Source: Aquamicrobium sp. (GTDB lineage: Bacteria; Pseudomonadota; Alphaproteobacteria; Rhizobiales; Rhizobiaceae). From it: a stretch of DNA of 7,263 nucleotides. The stretch covers positions 1 through 7,263 of the forward strand of contig JACZJD010000311.1 of assembly GCA_014860725.1 (NCBI GenBank), given 5' to 3'. Positions within the stretch are counted from its first letter, which is position 1. Each line of letters starts with the position of its first letter. The position numbers were made by a program, and so were the translations under genes. Positions 1-5,709 of this stretch are shown here, in pieces. The notes below the pieces were generated by a model. The model saw only the letters and a program-made list of their open reading frames with translations. It ran no database searches and was not told where the DNA came from.

Positions 1-380
1 CTGCGGCCCCTCGGCAGCGGCAGGAAGGCGTTGGCCCAGCCGGCATGGTAGTTGCGCGACAGGCCGATCATCACGTTCTCCAGCACCGTCAGGTCGGGGC
101 AGAGCGCGACCGTCTGGAAGCTGCGCACCACGCCCTTCTGCGCGCGGGCGGCGGGCGACAGCCCGTCGAGCGGCTGGCCGGCATAGCTGATCGTGCCGTG
201 CTGCGGCTGGTAGGCGCCAGTCAGGCAGTTGAAGAGGCTGGTCTTGCCCGCCCCATTCGGCCCGATCAGGCCGGTGATCTCCCCGGGGCGGAACTCGACG
301 TCGAGGCCCTTCAGCACCTTGATGCCGCCGAAGGCGAGCGCGATGCCCTCGCCCCTCAGCGTCCTGTTCGCCGCATCCAT
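1..380 (-). CDS. livG: LivG-type ABC transporter ATP-binding protein (3' part outside window)
   Basis: This is the ATPase subunit of a branched-chain amino acid type (HAAT) importer, which would hydrolyse ATP on the cytoplasmic face of the permease pair encoded just upstream. The first 126 codons are visible and the rest lies beyond the left edge. The Walker A motif GPNGAGKT is at residues 40-47. The Q-loop glutamine is Q89 in the context RSFQTVALCPDLTVLENVM, which is typical of LivG. The signature motif, Walker B and H-loop are not in the window. The ATG at 380 shares one base with the stop of the LivM gene (TGATG) and has GGAGGG at 387-392, six bases upstream, so the start is well supported and translation is probably coupled. 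LivF usually follows LivG in such operons and may lie off the window. The family call is firm; the transported substrate is unknown, and the symbol denotes subunit type only. Confidence 0.93.
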   Translation of the reverse strand, partial: MDAANRTLRGEGIALAFGGIKVLKGLDVEFRPGEITGLIGPNGAGKTSLFNCLTGAYQPQHGTISYAGQPLDGLSPAARAQKGVVRSFQTVALCPDLTVLENVMIGLSRNYHAGWANAFLPLPRGR

Positions 381-1366
381 CACGCGCCCTCCGGTTTGCG
401 CCGGAAACGCGCGGCGACCTGCGGCGCGTAGTGCCCGGCCAGGATCACGCCCAGAAGCGCCGTGCCGTAGAGCACCGGAATCCACGCGCCCGACCCCGAC
501 AGGAATTGCGGCACCAGCGTCAGGAAGGCGCCGCCGATCAGCGCGCGATGCAGGGTGAGGCCGTAGAAGCTGACCACGGAGCCGACGAGCAGGAAGATCG
601 AGAACCACAGCGTGAAGCCGCCGGGCGAGACGGTCGAGCCGGCGAAGGCGAGTGCTGCGCCGGAGAGCGCAGCGATGCCGCAGCTTATGCCCATGACCGC
701 CACGCGCGCCCACACGCGCCGGGTGCCGAAGGCGTCGGCCGCGGCCGGATGCGAGCGGGCGAGAAGCAGCGTCAGCCCCTGCCGCGACTGCCTGAGGCGC
801 GCCAGCGCATAGGCGACGGCGAGAAGCGCGAACAGGGCGACGTAGTAGCGCTGGAGCGACATCGGCACGCCGGGCACGACCTCGCGCGAGACGTAGAGCC
901 CCTCGAAGCCGCCGGTCCAGCCGCTGGCATTGTTGATGAGCTCGGGCGCGGCCAGCGCCAACGCCATGGTCGAGACCGCGAGATAGATGCCCGAGAGCTT
1001 GCGCGACGGCCAGGCGAAGCAGATGCCGAGCACCACGCCGAGGACCACGGCGGCGGGAAGGCTCACGACCAGCGGGACGCCGAGGCGGTTCTCGAGGATC
1101 GCCACCGTATAGGCCCCGACCGCGGCGAAGAAGCCGTGGCCGATCGACACCTCGCCGCCATAGCGCACCAGCACGCTGACGGCGAGGACGCCGATGGCGT
1201 TGGCGAAGCACAGGCCGAGCGTGTAGGTCCACGACCCCCTGAGGAAGAACGGCAGGCAGAGCAGCGCAGCGACGAGCAGAAACGACAGCGCGCGGCCGGC
1301 ACTGAGCCGCCGCCACTCGGCCGGGGCGCCGCCGCGGGCGGAAAGGGAAGCCACGCTCTCAGACAC
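380..1366 (-). CDS. livM: LivM-type ABC transporter permease
   Basis: This 328-residue inner-membrane permease should pair with the LivH-type protein to form the import channel. It is strongly hydrophobic, with several predicted membrane segments starting near residues 26-43. LivM hallmarks seen are SIGHGFFAAVGAYTVA near 74-89, SGIYLAVSTMALALA near 124-138, and a cytoplasmic ATPase-coupling loop, RLRQSRQGLTLLLARSHPAAADAFG, near 188-214 (split here as two recognisable halves). The start is GTG at 1366, preceded by GGGAGG at 1372-1377 with a five-base spacer, and it overlaps the LivH gene by 8 bp. The stop overlaps the LivG start by one base. One oddity is that the usual late Gly-rich motif (GGxGSxxGPxxGA) is degenerate, reading VGSVVSFYGLTLHRALIGG. 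The length is normal and no frameshift is seen. The substrate cannot be told from the permease. Confidence 0.93.
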   Translation of the reverse strand: MSESVASLSARGGAPAEWRRLSAGRALSFLLVAALLCLPFFLRGSWTYTLGLCFANAIGVLAVSVLVRYGGEVSIGHGFFAAVGAYTVAILENRLGVPLVVSLPAAVVLGVVLGICFAWPSRKLSGIYLAVSTMALALAAPELINNASGWTGGFEGLYVSREVVPGVPMSLQRYYVALFALLAVAYALARLRQSRQGLTLLLARSHPAAADAFGTRRVWARVAVMGISCGIAALSGAALAFAGSTVSPGGFTLWFSIFLLVGSVVSFYGLTLHRALIGGAFLTLVPQFLSGSGAWIPVLYGTALLGVILAGHYAPQVAARFRRKPEGA

Positions 1367-2249
1367 GCGAGCCTCCCGCGCGCGCCAGCACGCCGTTGGG
1401 GAAGATGTCGAGCGCCAGCAGGATGACGACCAGCAGGAAGGTGCTCGAGAACTCCGGCGAGACGTAGAAGGTGAAGAGGTTCATGAACACACCGATCAGG
1501 ATGCCGCCGACGAGCGCGCCGGGCAGGCTCGCGAACCCGCCCACCACGGCGGCCGCGAAGGCCTGCAGCATGAAGGCCGCGACCGTGGTCGAGCTGAGGA
1601 AGGTGGTCGGCACGATCAGCAGCGCGCCGACGACGCCGAGGATCGCCGCCACCACCCACGAGAAGACGTGGATGGAACGCAGGTTCAGCCCGCAGACCTC
1701 GGCCGCGAAGGGATTGTGCGAGATGGCGCGGAACGCGATGCCGAGCTTGGTGTGGTCGATGACGAAGAACAGGCCGCCGATGGTCGCCACGGCCACCGCC
1801 AGCACCGTCAGGTCGTAGCCGGTGATGCGCAGGCCCAGGATCGAGGTGCTGTAGCGCGGCACCGGCAGGTCGAGGCTGACGATGTCGGCGCCGAAGATCA
1901 GCAGCGTCGCCCCTTGCGCGATCAGCCCGATCCCGAGCGTGGCGATGGTCGCCGTCAGGTCGGAGGAAAAGACCAGCGGCGAGATGATCGCATAGGTGAG
2001 GAAGGCGACGGCGACGATGGCGACGATGGTCACCAGCACGGCCGAGCCCCAGGACAGGTTCATCAGCGTGCCGCTCGACAGCCCGTAGACGAGGAAGGCC
2101 GCGAGGCCCGCGACATTGCCGTGCGAGAAGTTCACCACCTTGGACGACTTGAAGATCATCACCAGCCCCAGCGCGCCGAGCGCGTAGAGGCAGCCCATGA
2201 TCATGCCCGACCACAGGAGCGGGAAGAGGTCGCCGAGAAAGCCGCTCAT
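1359..2249 (-). CDS. livH: LivH-type ABC transporter permease
   Basis: This 296-residue inner-membrane permease is the second half of the HAAT-type channel. Diagnostic LivH stretches are GCLYALGALGLVMIF at residues 19-33, followed by KVVNFSHGN at 37-45. A cytoplasmic loop, LGIAFRAISHNPFAAEVCGL, at 169-188 should contact the ATPases, and VVGGFASLPGALVGG is at 235-249. About eight hydrophobic segments are visible. The reading frame stays open far upstream, but the ATG at 2249 is the convincing start. It has GGAGGA at 2256-2261 with a six-base spacer, overlaps the upstream dehydrogenase stop as ATGA, and begins exactly where LivH homology begins. It overlaps the LivM start by 8 bp. The overlaps on both sides point to a single cotranscribed and translationally coupled unit. 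Confidence 0.94.
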   Translation of the reverse strand: MSGFLGDLFPLLWSGMIMGCLYALGALGLVMIFKSSKVVNFSHGNVAGLAAFLVYGLSSGTLMNLSWGSAVLVTIVAIVAVAFLTYAIISPLVFSSDLTATIATLGIGLIAQGATLLIFGADIVSLDLPVPRYSTSILGLRITGYDLTVLAVAVATIGGLFFVIDHTKLGIAFRAISHNPFAAEVCGLNLRSIHVFSWVVAAILGVVGALLIVPTTFLSSTTVAAFMLQAFAAAVVGGFASLPGALVGGILIGVFMNLFTFYVSPEFSSTFLLVVILLALDIFPNGVLARAGGSRV

Positions 2250-3145
2250 GTCTCGTCCTCCGCCATGACGCCGTCCTCGACGAGGCGGATGACGGCCGGG
2301 AAGTAGCGGCCGCCCAGCCCCTGCGCGACGGCGCGCTCGTAATAGCTGCGCACGGTCTCGGCGGCCTTCAGCGGCACGCCGGTCTCGGCGGCGAGCTGGA
2401 AGACGTAGTCGATGTCCTTCAGCACATATTCGGGCGGGAAGGACTTTTCGGGAAAGTCGCGCGGCAGCATGGCCTTGCGGCCGTGGTTGCGCAGGACGAA
2501 GCTGTCGCCCGACCCCTTCGAGACGGCGTCGAGCAGCGTTGCGGGCGCGACGCCCGCCTTCTCGCCCAGCACCATCATCTCGGCCAGCGTCACCACGTTC
2601 TCGAACACCAGCATGTTGTTGACGAGCTTCAGCACCTGCCCGGCGCCGACGTCGCCGCCATGGGTGATGTCGGTCGCCATGTAGGCGAGGAGCGGCCGGA
2701 TGCGGTCGAACACCGGCTGCGGCGCGCCGACCATGATGCTGAGCTCGCCGCGCTGCGCCGCCTCGCGGGTGCGCGCCACCGGCGCGTCGGCGAAGGCGAT
2801 GCCCTTGGCGGCGAGATCCGACGCCACCTTGCGCGCCAGCGCCACCGGCGTGGTCGAAAGGTCGACCACCACCGAGCCCGGCCGCGCATGCGCGGCGACC
2901 GGCCCGCCCGCCACCGCCTCGACCTGCGGCCCGCCGGGCAGCGACAGGAAGACCACGTCGGCCACGGCCGCCAGCTCCTCGACCGAGCCGGCCCTTTCGG
3001 CCCTGGTATCCGCCAGCGCGTCGAGCGCTGCGGACGAAAGGTCGAAGGCGACGACGCGGCCGGGATGCTTCAGCGCCACGTTGCGGCACATGGGGCCGCC
3101 CATCACGCCCAGGCCGACGAATCCTATGGTTTCGGAACCGCTCAT
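2246..3145 (-). CDS. NAD(P)-dependent beta-hydroxyacid dehydrogenase (3-hydroxyisobutyrate dehydrogenase family)
   Basis: This 299-residue cytoplasmic oxidoreductase belongs to the family of 3-hydroxyisobutyrate dehydrogenase, tartronate semialdehyde reductase and sulfolactaldehyde reductase. The N-terminal Rossmann motif is GFVGLGVMGGPM at residues 8-19. Asp35 at the end of the second strand favours NAD over NADP by family rule. DLSTT at 95-99 is typical. The predicted catalytic lysine is K173 in GQVLKLVNNML, with the conserved N177. The substrate loop is unusual: DAPVARTREAA at 120-130 replaces the common DAPVSGG. Arg125-Thr126 lines up, from my memory of that sequence, with Arg-Thr in E. 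coli YihU (DVPVGRTS), where this loop contacts a sulfonate. A strongly anionic substrate is therefore possible but unproven. The gene starts 4 bp after the SDR stop with only a weak TGAGG site, which suggests coupling, and ends overlapping the LivH start. The family is secure and the substrate open. Confidence 0.9.
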   Translation of the reverse strand: MSGSETIGFVGLGVMGGPMCRNVALKHPGRVVAFDLSSAALDALADTRAERAGSVEELAAVADVVFLSLPGGPQVEAVAGGPVAAHARPGSVVVDLSTTPVALARKVASDLAAKGIAFADAPVARTREAAQRGELSIMVGAPQPVFDRIRPLLAYMATDITHGGDVGAGQVLKLVNNMLVFENVVTLAEMMVLGEKAGVAPATLLDAVSKGSGDSFVLRNHGRKAMLPRDFPEKSFPPEYVLKDIDYVFQLAAETGVPLKAAETVRSYYERAVAQGLGGRYFPAVIRLVEDGVMAEDET

Positions 3146-3149
3146 CGCC

Positions 3150-3899
3150 TCAGTCCATCAGCATGCCGCCGTTCACGTCGAGCACCGTTCCGGTGATCCA
3201 GTTCGACGCGGGCGAGGAGAGGAACAGGATCGCCTGGGCGATGTCCTCGGGCTGGCCGAAGCGGCCGAGCGGCACGTTGCCGTTGGGCGACGGGGCGGCG
3301 CGCTGGGTGACGGTCTGCCACATCGGCGTCTCGACCGGGCCGGGCGCGACGATGCTGGCGTAGATGCCCTTCGCGGCGCCGGCCTTGGCGACCCACTTCA
3401 TCAGGCCGTGCACGGCGGACTTCGCCGCGACGTAGGACGGCCCGGAGGCGACGCCGCCGATCTTGGCGGCGATCGAGCCCAGCGCCACCATCTTGCCATA
3501 GCCCTGCGCCTCCATGACCGGATAGACGGCGCGCACCGGGTTGACGACGCCCATCAGGTTGACGTCGAGGATCGAGCGCCATTCCTCGTCGGTGGATTCG
3601 CCGAGCGGCCGGTGGGAGATGGTGCCGGCGCACAGGACGAGGACGTCGATCCGGCCGTGCTTCTCACGCAGATCGGCGACGAGCGCCGCGGTCTCGTCCG
3701 CCGAGGTCACGTCGTAGCGCCTGTAGGCGATGCCGGCGCGGCCGAAATCGGCGCTGTCGACGATGTCGGTCGCGATCACCGTCGCGCCGGCTTCGGCGAG
3801 CGCGAGCGAGGTCGCCCTGCCGATGCCCCCCGCCGCGCCGGTGACGAGCGCGACCTGTCCATCGAGGCGCGCAGGCGCGCTCAGCGGAACAGCCTTCAT
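3150..3899 (-). CDS. short-chain dehydrogenase/reductase (classical SDR)
   Basis: This 249-residue cytoplasmic NAD(P)-dependent oxidoreductase probably oxidises a secondary alcohol of the imported solute or of a product made from it. The cofactor motif TGAAGGIG is at residues 20-27. Asp45 after the second strand suggests NAD preference, and the conserved Asp63-Val64 binds adenine by family rule. The catalytic residues appear complete: N114 (LDVNLMG), S142 (LGSIA), Y156 and K160 (YVAAK). PGPVETPM at 186-193 follows the usual PG motif. One deviation is LCAG at 89-92 in place of NNAG. The chosen ATG at 3899 has GGGAGG at 3905-3910 with a five-base spacer. An in-frame ATG at 3935 would add 12 residues that do not look like SDR sequence, lacks a ribosome site and falls inside a hairpin, so I rejected it. 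The gene lies 4 bp before the beta-hydroxyacid dehydrogenase, which suggests that the two act in one pathway. Confidence 0.93.
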   Translation of the reverse strand: MKAVPLSAPARLDGQVALVTGAAGGIGRATSLALAEAGATVIATDIVDSADFGRAGIAYRRYDVTSADETAALVADLREKHGRIDVLVLCAGTISHRPLGESTDEEWRSILDVNLMGVVNPVRAVYPVMEAQGYGKMVALGSIAAKIGGVASGPSYVAAKSAVHGLMKWVAKAGAAKGIYASIVAPGPVETPMWQTVTQRAAPSPNGNVPLGRFGQPEDIAQAILFLSSPASNWITGTVLDVNGGMLMD

Positions 3900-3931
3900 T
3901 CCATCCTCCCGTGGATTTGGCCTGCAATGCG

Positions 3932-3958
3932 GCATCCCGGCCCGTCCGGCCGGGATGC
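3932..3958 (-). promoter_or_regulatory. intergenic hairpin between binding-protein and SDR genes
   Basis: A perfect 11-bp inverted repeat (arms 3932-3942 and 3948-3958) surrounds a five-base loop in the 76-bp gap after the binding-protein stop. It is GC-rich and should be stable in RNA. No T-run follows it on the minus strand, so it is not a standard intrinsic terminator. Known operons of binding-protein-dependent transporters often carry such hairpins after the binding-protein gene to protect the upstream mRNA or reduce downstream expression. The sequence shows the structure; the role is inferred. Confidence 0.7.
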
Positions 3959-3975
3959 ATTATTTCGGCGGCAGC

Positions 3976-5187
3976 CTATTCGGTTTTCGCGTCGAAGACG
4001 ACTTCCGGATAGGGCCGGAACTCGCGCACCAGCACGAACTCGCCCTCCTGCGCCTGGATGATGCCTTCCTGGCGCGTGCCGCGATGGTCGCCCGGCTGGA
4101 AGGAGACGCCCTGCGCGCCGCCGACCGAGGCATCCTTGAGCCCGTCGAGCGCGGCGATCAGGTTCTCGCGCGTCAGCTCGTTGCCGCTGGCCAGAAGCGC
4201 ACGGAAGCCTTCGGCGAAGAGCGCGGCGTTGCTCCAGCCGTTGAGGCCGAACACGCCGACCGGATCGTCCGGGTAGTATTTGCCGACCGCCTCGCGATAG
4301 GCGGCCACCTGCGGGTCGTCGCTGGTGACCGGCACCAGCCAGGACGAGAAGTGCACGCCGTTCAGAAGATCGCCGGCGAGCCGGAAGGTGGAGGGATCGG
4401 CGGCGAAGAACGGCGCGAACCACTCGACGTCCAGCCCCTGCAGGTCCGCCGCCTTCAGCGCGGCGGCGAGGTTGGCGTTCGACCCGAACAGGATAACGGC
4501 CTCGGCGCCCGAATTGGCGACGCGCCGGATATGGGCGCTGAAATTGGTCGTCGAGACGTCGAACGGCACGGATTCGGCCGGCTCCAGCCCGAGATGCTCC
4601 ATGTAGAGGTCGAAGCCGCGCTTGGCGGAACGGCCGAGCTCGTCGTTCTCCCACAGCAGCGCGATCTTCTTCAGGCCGAGATCGTTGACGGCGTAGTCGA
4701 CGTTCGAGGCCGCGGACCAGCCATAGTCGGGCAGCAGCGGGAAGATGTTCGCCGCGGTGAAGAAGGCGCTGGCGCCGCCGATGGGGCCGATCATGGGCAG
4801 GCCGACCTCGGAGGCGAAGGGAATGACCGCGACGTTCGGCGCGGTGCCGACGGCGGCCGACAGCGCGAAGATGCCCTCGTCCTCCACGAGCTGGCGGGTG
4901 ACGGCGACGCTGCGCGCCGGGTCATAGCCGTCGTCCAGCGTGACATAGCGGACGGTCCACCCCTCTATGCCGCCATTGTCGTTGAGATGGCGATAGAACG
5001 CCTCGGCGGCGTGGGTCAGGATGGCGTAGAACGGCACCGGCCCGGTGACCGGCGTGAATGCGCCGACCGTGACGACCTTGTTGTCCTCGTCGACTCCGAT
5101 CTGCTGCGCGGCTGCGGGACTGGCCATGCCCAGCGATGTCGCCAGCGCAATGGCAGTCAGCAGGCCCTTTCCAGACTCCGGCATCAT
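3976..5187 (-). CDS. periplasmic substrate-binding protein, branched-chain amino acid (HAAT) type
   Basis: This 403-residue secreted binding protein should capture the solute in the periplasm and deliver it to the LivHM-type permease. The N-terminus has a signal peptide: a lysine at 7, a hydrophobic stretch at about 9-22, and a likely cleavage after Ala27 in SPAAAQQ. The mature part opens with VVTVGAFTPVTGP, typical of type I periplasmic folds. It is followed by DDGYDPARSVAVTRQLVEDEGIFAL and a second lobe beginning near KKIALLWENDELGRSAKRG. The start is ATG at 5187, preceded by GGGAGGAG at 5192-5199; a second ATG lies at 5184. It is the first gene of the operon and is separated from the next one by a hairpin, which fits higher expression of the binding protein. 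Sequence alone does not identify the ligand. HAAT members bind amino acids, amides, aromatic acids and other organic acids, so 'leucine' should not be assumed. Confidence 0.93.
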   Translation of the reverse strand: MMPESGKGLLTAIALATSLGMASPAAAQQIGVDEDNKVVTVGAFTPVTGPVPFYAILTHAAEAFYRHLNDNGGIEGWTVRYVTLDDGYDPARSVAVTRQLVEDEGIFALSAAVGTAPNVAVIPFASEVGLPMIGPIGGASAFFTAANIFPLLPDYGWSAASNVDYAVNDLGLKKIALLWENDELGRSAKRGFDLYMEHLGLEPAESVPFDVSTTNFSAHIRRVANSGAEAVILFGSNANLAAALKAADLQGLDVEWFAPFFAADPSTFRLAGDLLNGVHFSSWLVPVTSDDPQVAAYREAVGKYYPDDPVGVFGLNGWSNAALFAEGFRALLASGNELTRENLIAALDGLKDASVGGAQGVSFQPGDHRGTRQEGIIQAQEGEFVLVREFRPYPEVVFDAKTE

Positions 5188-5226
5188 GGTTCTCCTCCCT
5201 ATCGATTCCGGCTGAAATTGCCAGAA

Positions 5227-5255
5227 CCTTAAGGGAAGCAGGCAGCGATTGTCAA
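5227..5255 (-). promoter_or_regulatory. predicted sigma70 promoter of the transporter operon
   Basis: Read on the minus strand, TTGACA (5250-5255) is a perfect -35 box. It is followed by a 17-base spacer and TTAAGG (5227-5232) as a weak -10 box. Transcription would start near 5220, giving a leader of about 32 bases that contains the AGGGAGGAG ribosome site of the binding-protein gene. The strong -35 and poor -10 fit a regulated promoter. No experimental start site is known. Confidence 0.6.
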
Positions 5256-5268
5256 TGCATAATGCATT
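5254..5268. promoter_or_regulatory. 15-bp perfect palindrome, candidate operator
   Basis: AATGCAT-A-ATGCATT is a perfect 7-1-7 palindrome that shares two bases with the predicted -35 box and extends upstream of it. Its AT-rich sequence stands out from the GC-rich surroundings. Position and symmetry suggest a binding site for a dimeric regulator, for example of the GntR, LacI or IclR type. No regulator gene is in the window, so the regulator family is unknown. Confidence 0.5.
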
Positions 5269-5620
5269 TTACATTTTGTCCCGGATTGCGGTACATCCGC
5301 CGTTTCTCCGCTGTTTTCCTCGTATATCGCTGGCGAGCGGCTTCGAAGGCAGGGTGACCGCTCGCATTTCGATGCATTTTCCTGCACCCAGCATTCCGGT
5401 ATCTGCCGCTCTTTCCCGATGGGGAGTCCCCTTCCGCCAAAGGCGGGAATGGACGATCCGGAACCTGCGGCCCGGCCCCGCGCCGGAGAGCATCGGCTTC
5501 GTCGCCGGGCCGGCAATCGTGTCCTCGATGATCCGACGCACTCTTGTCGCCGACCGACCCCTAGCAAGGACACCGCGTCAAATGCTGTGATTTGCGCCGT
5601 TTTCCTGTGAACCGTTCGGG
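5269..5620. other. intergenic region without a convincing gene
   Basis: This stretch lies between the minus-strand transporter operon and the plus-strand nuclease gene. Open frames cross it on both strands, but none has a good ribosome site, a recognisable domain or codon use like the neighbours. Short hairpins are present, with GGGGA/TCCCC at 5421-5431 and CCGCC-AAA-GGCGG at 5434-5446. The 9-mer ATGCATTTT at 5372-5380 repeats one at 5262-5270 that begins inside the operator-like palindrome. I see no tRNA, insertion sequence or CRISPR structure. Confidence 0.55.
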
Positions 5621-5648
5621 TTCGGCCTGCTATCTTCGGCCTGCTATC
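5621..5648 (+). repeat. tandem 14-bp direct repeat
   Basis: The unit TTCGGCCTGCTATC occurs twice with no spacer (5621-5634 and 5635-5648), 62-89 bp before the nuclease start codon. Each unit ends in TGCTATC, which resembles an extended -10 element (TGnTATnnT-like). The repeat is certain. A promoter role is a guess, as no good -35 box is seen. Confidence 0.8.
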
Positions 5649-5709
5649 AATGCGGTGCCGGGGCGGCGGAGCTGCCGCGCCCCGTCCGCAAGATGAATGG
5701 CGTCGTCTC

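Noticed and set aside
431..1426. Long plus-strand open frame opposite the LivM gene
   Set aside because: Its product is an Arg/Glu/Ala-rich antisense translation with no domain, and it lies fully over a well-supported permease gene.
1063..2214. Minus-strand open frame of 383 codons across the LivH/LivM genes
   Set aside because: It is an off-frame shadow of two permeases, with an Arg-rich composition typical of GC-driven open frames.
2250..3089. N-terminal extension of LivH back to 3089
   Set aside because: This part is the off-frame reading of the dehydrogenase gene. The ATG at 2249 has a ribosome site and matches the family start.
3932..3958. Intrinsic terminator after the binding-protein gene
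   Set aside because: The stem is strong but no T-run follows on the transcribed strand, and tightly linked operon genes continue downstream.
3730..5232. 500-codon plus-strand open frame opposite the binding-protein gene
   Set aside because: It is antisense to a clear periplasmic protein with signal peptide and ribosome site, and has no recognisable domain.
5421..5446. Two small hairpins as terminators
   Set aside because: The stems are only 4-5 bp with three-base loops, there are no T-runs, and neither gene ends here.
5249..5590. Possible small plus-strand gene of 113 codons in the intergenic gap
   Set aside because: Its start overlaps the operon promoter on the other strand, no ribosome site is seen and the composition is not protein-like.
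5650..5709. Upstream ATG at 5650 as the nuclease start
   Set aside because: The extra 20 residues are Gly/Arg/Pro-rich, no ribosome site precedes it, and family homology starts at 5710.
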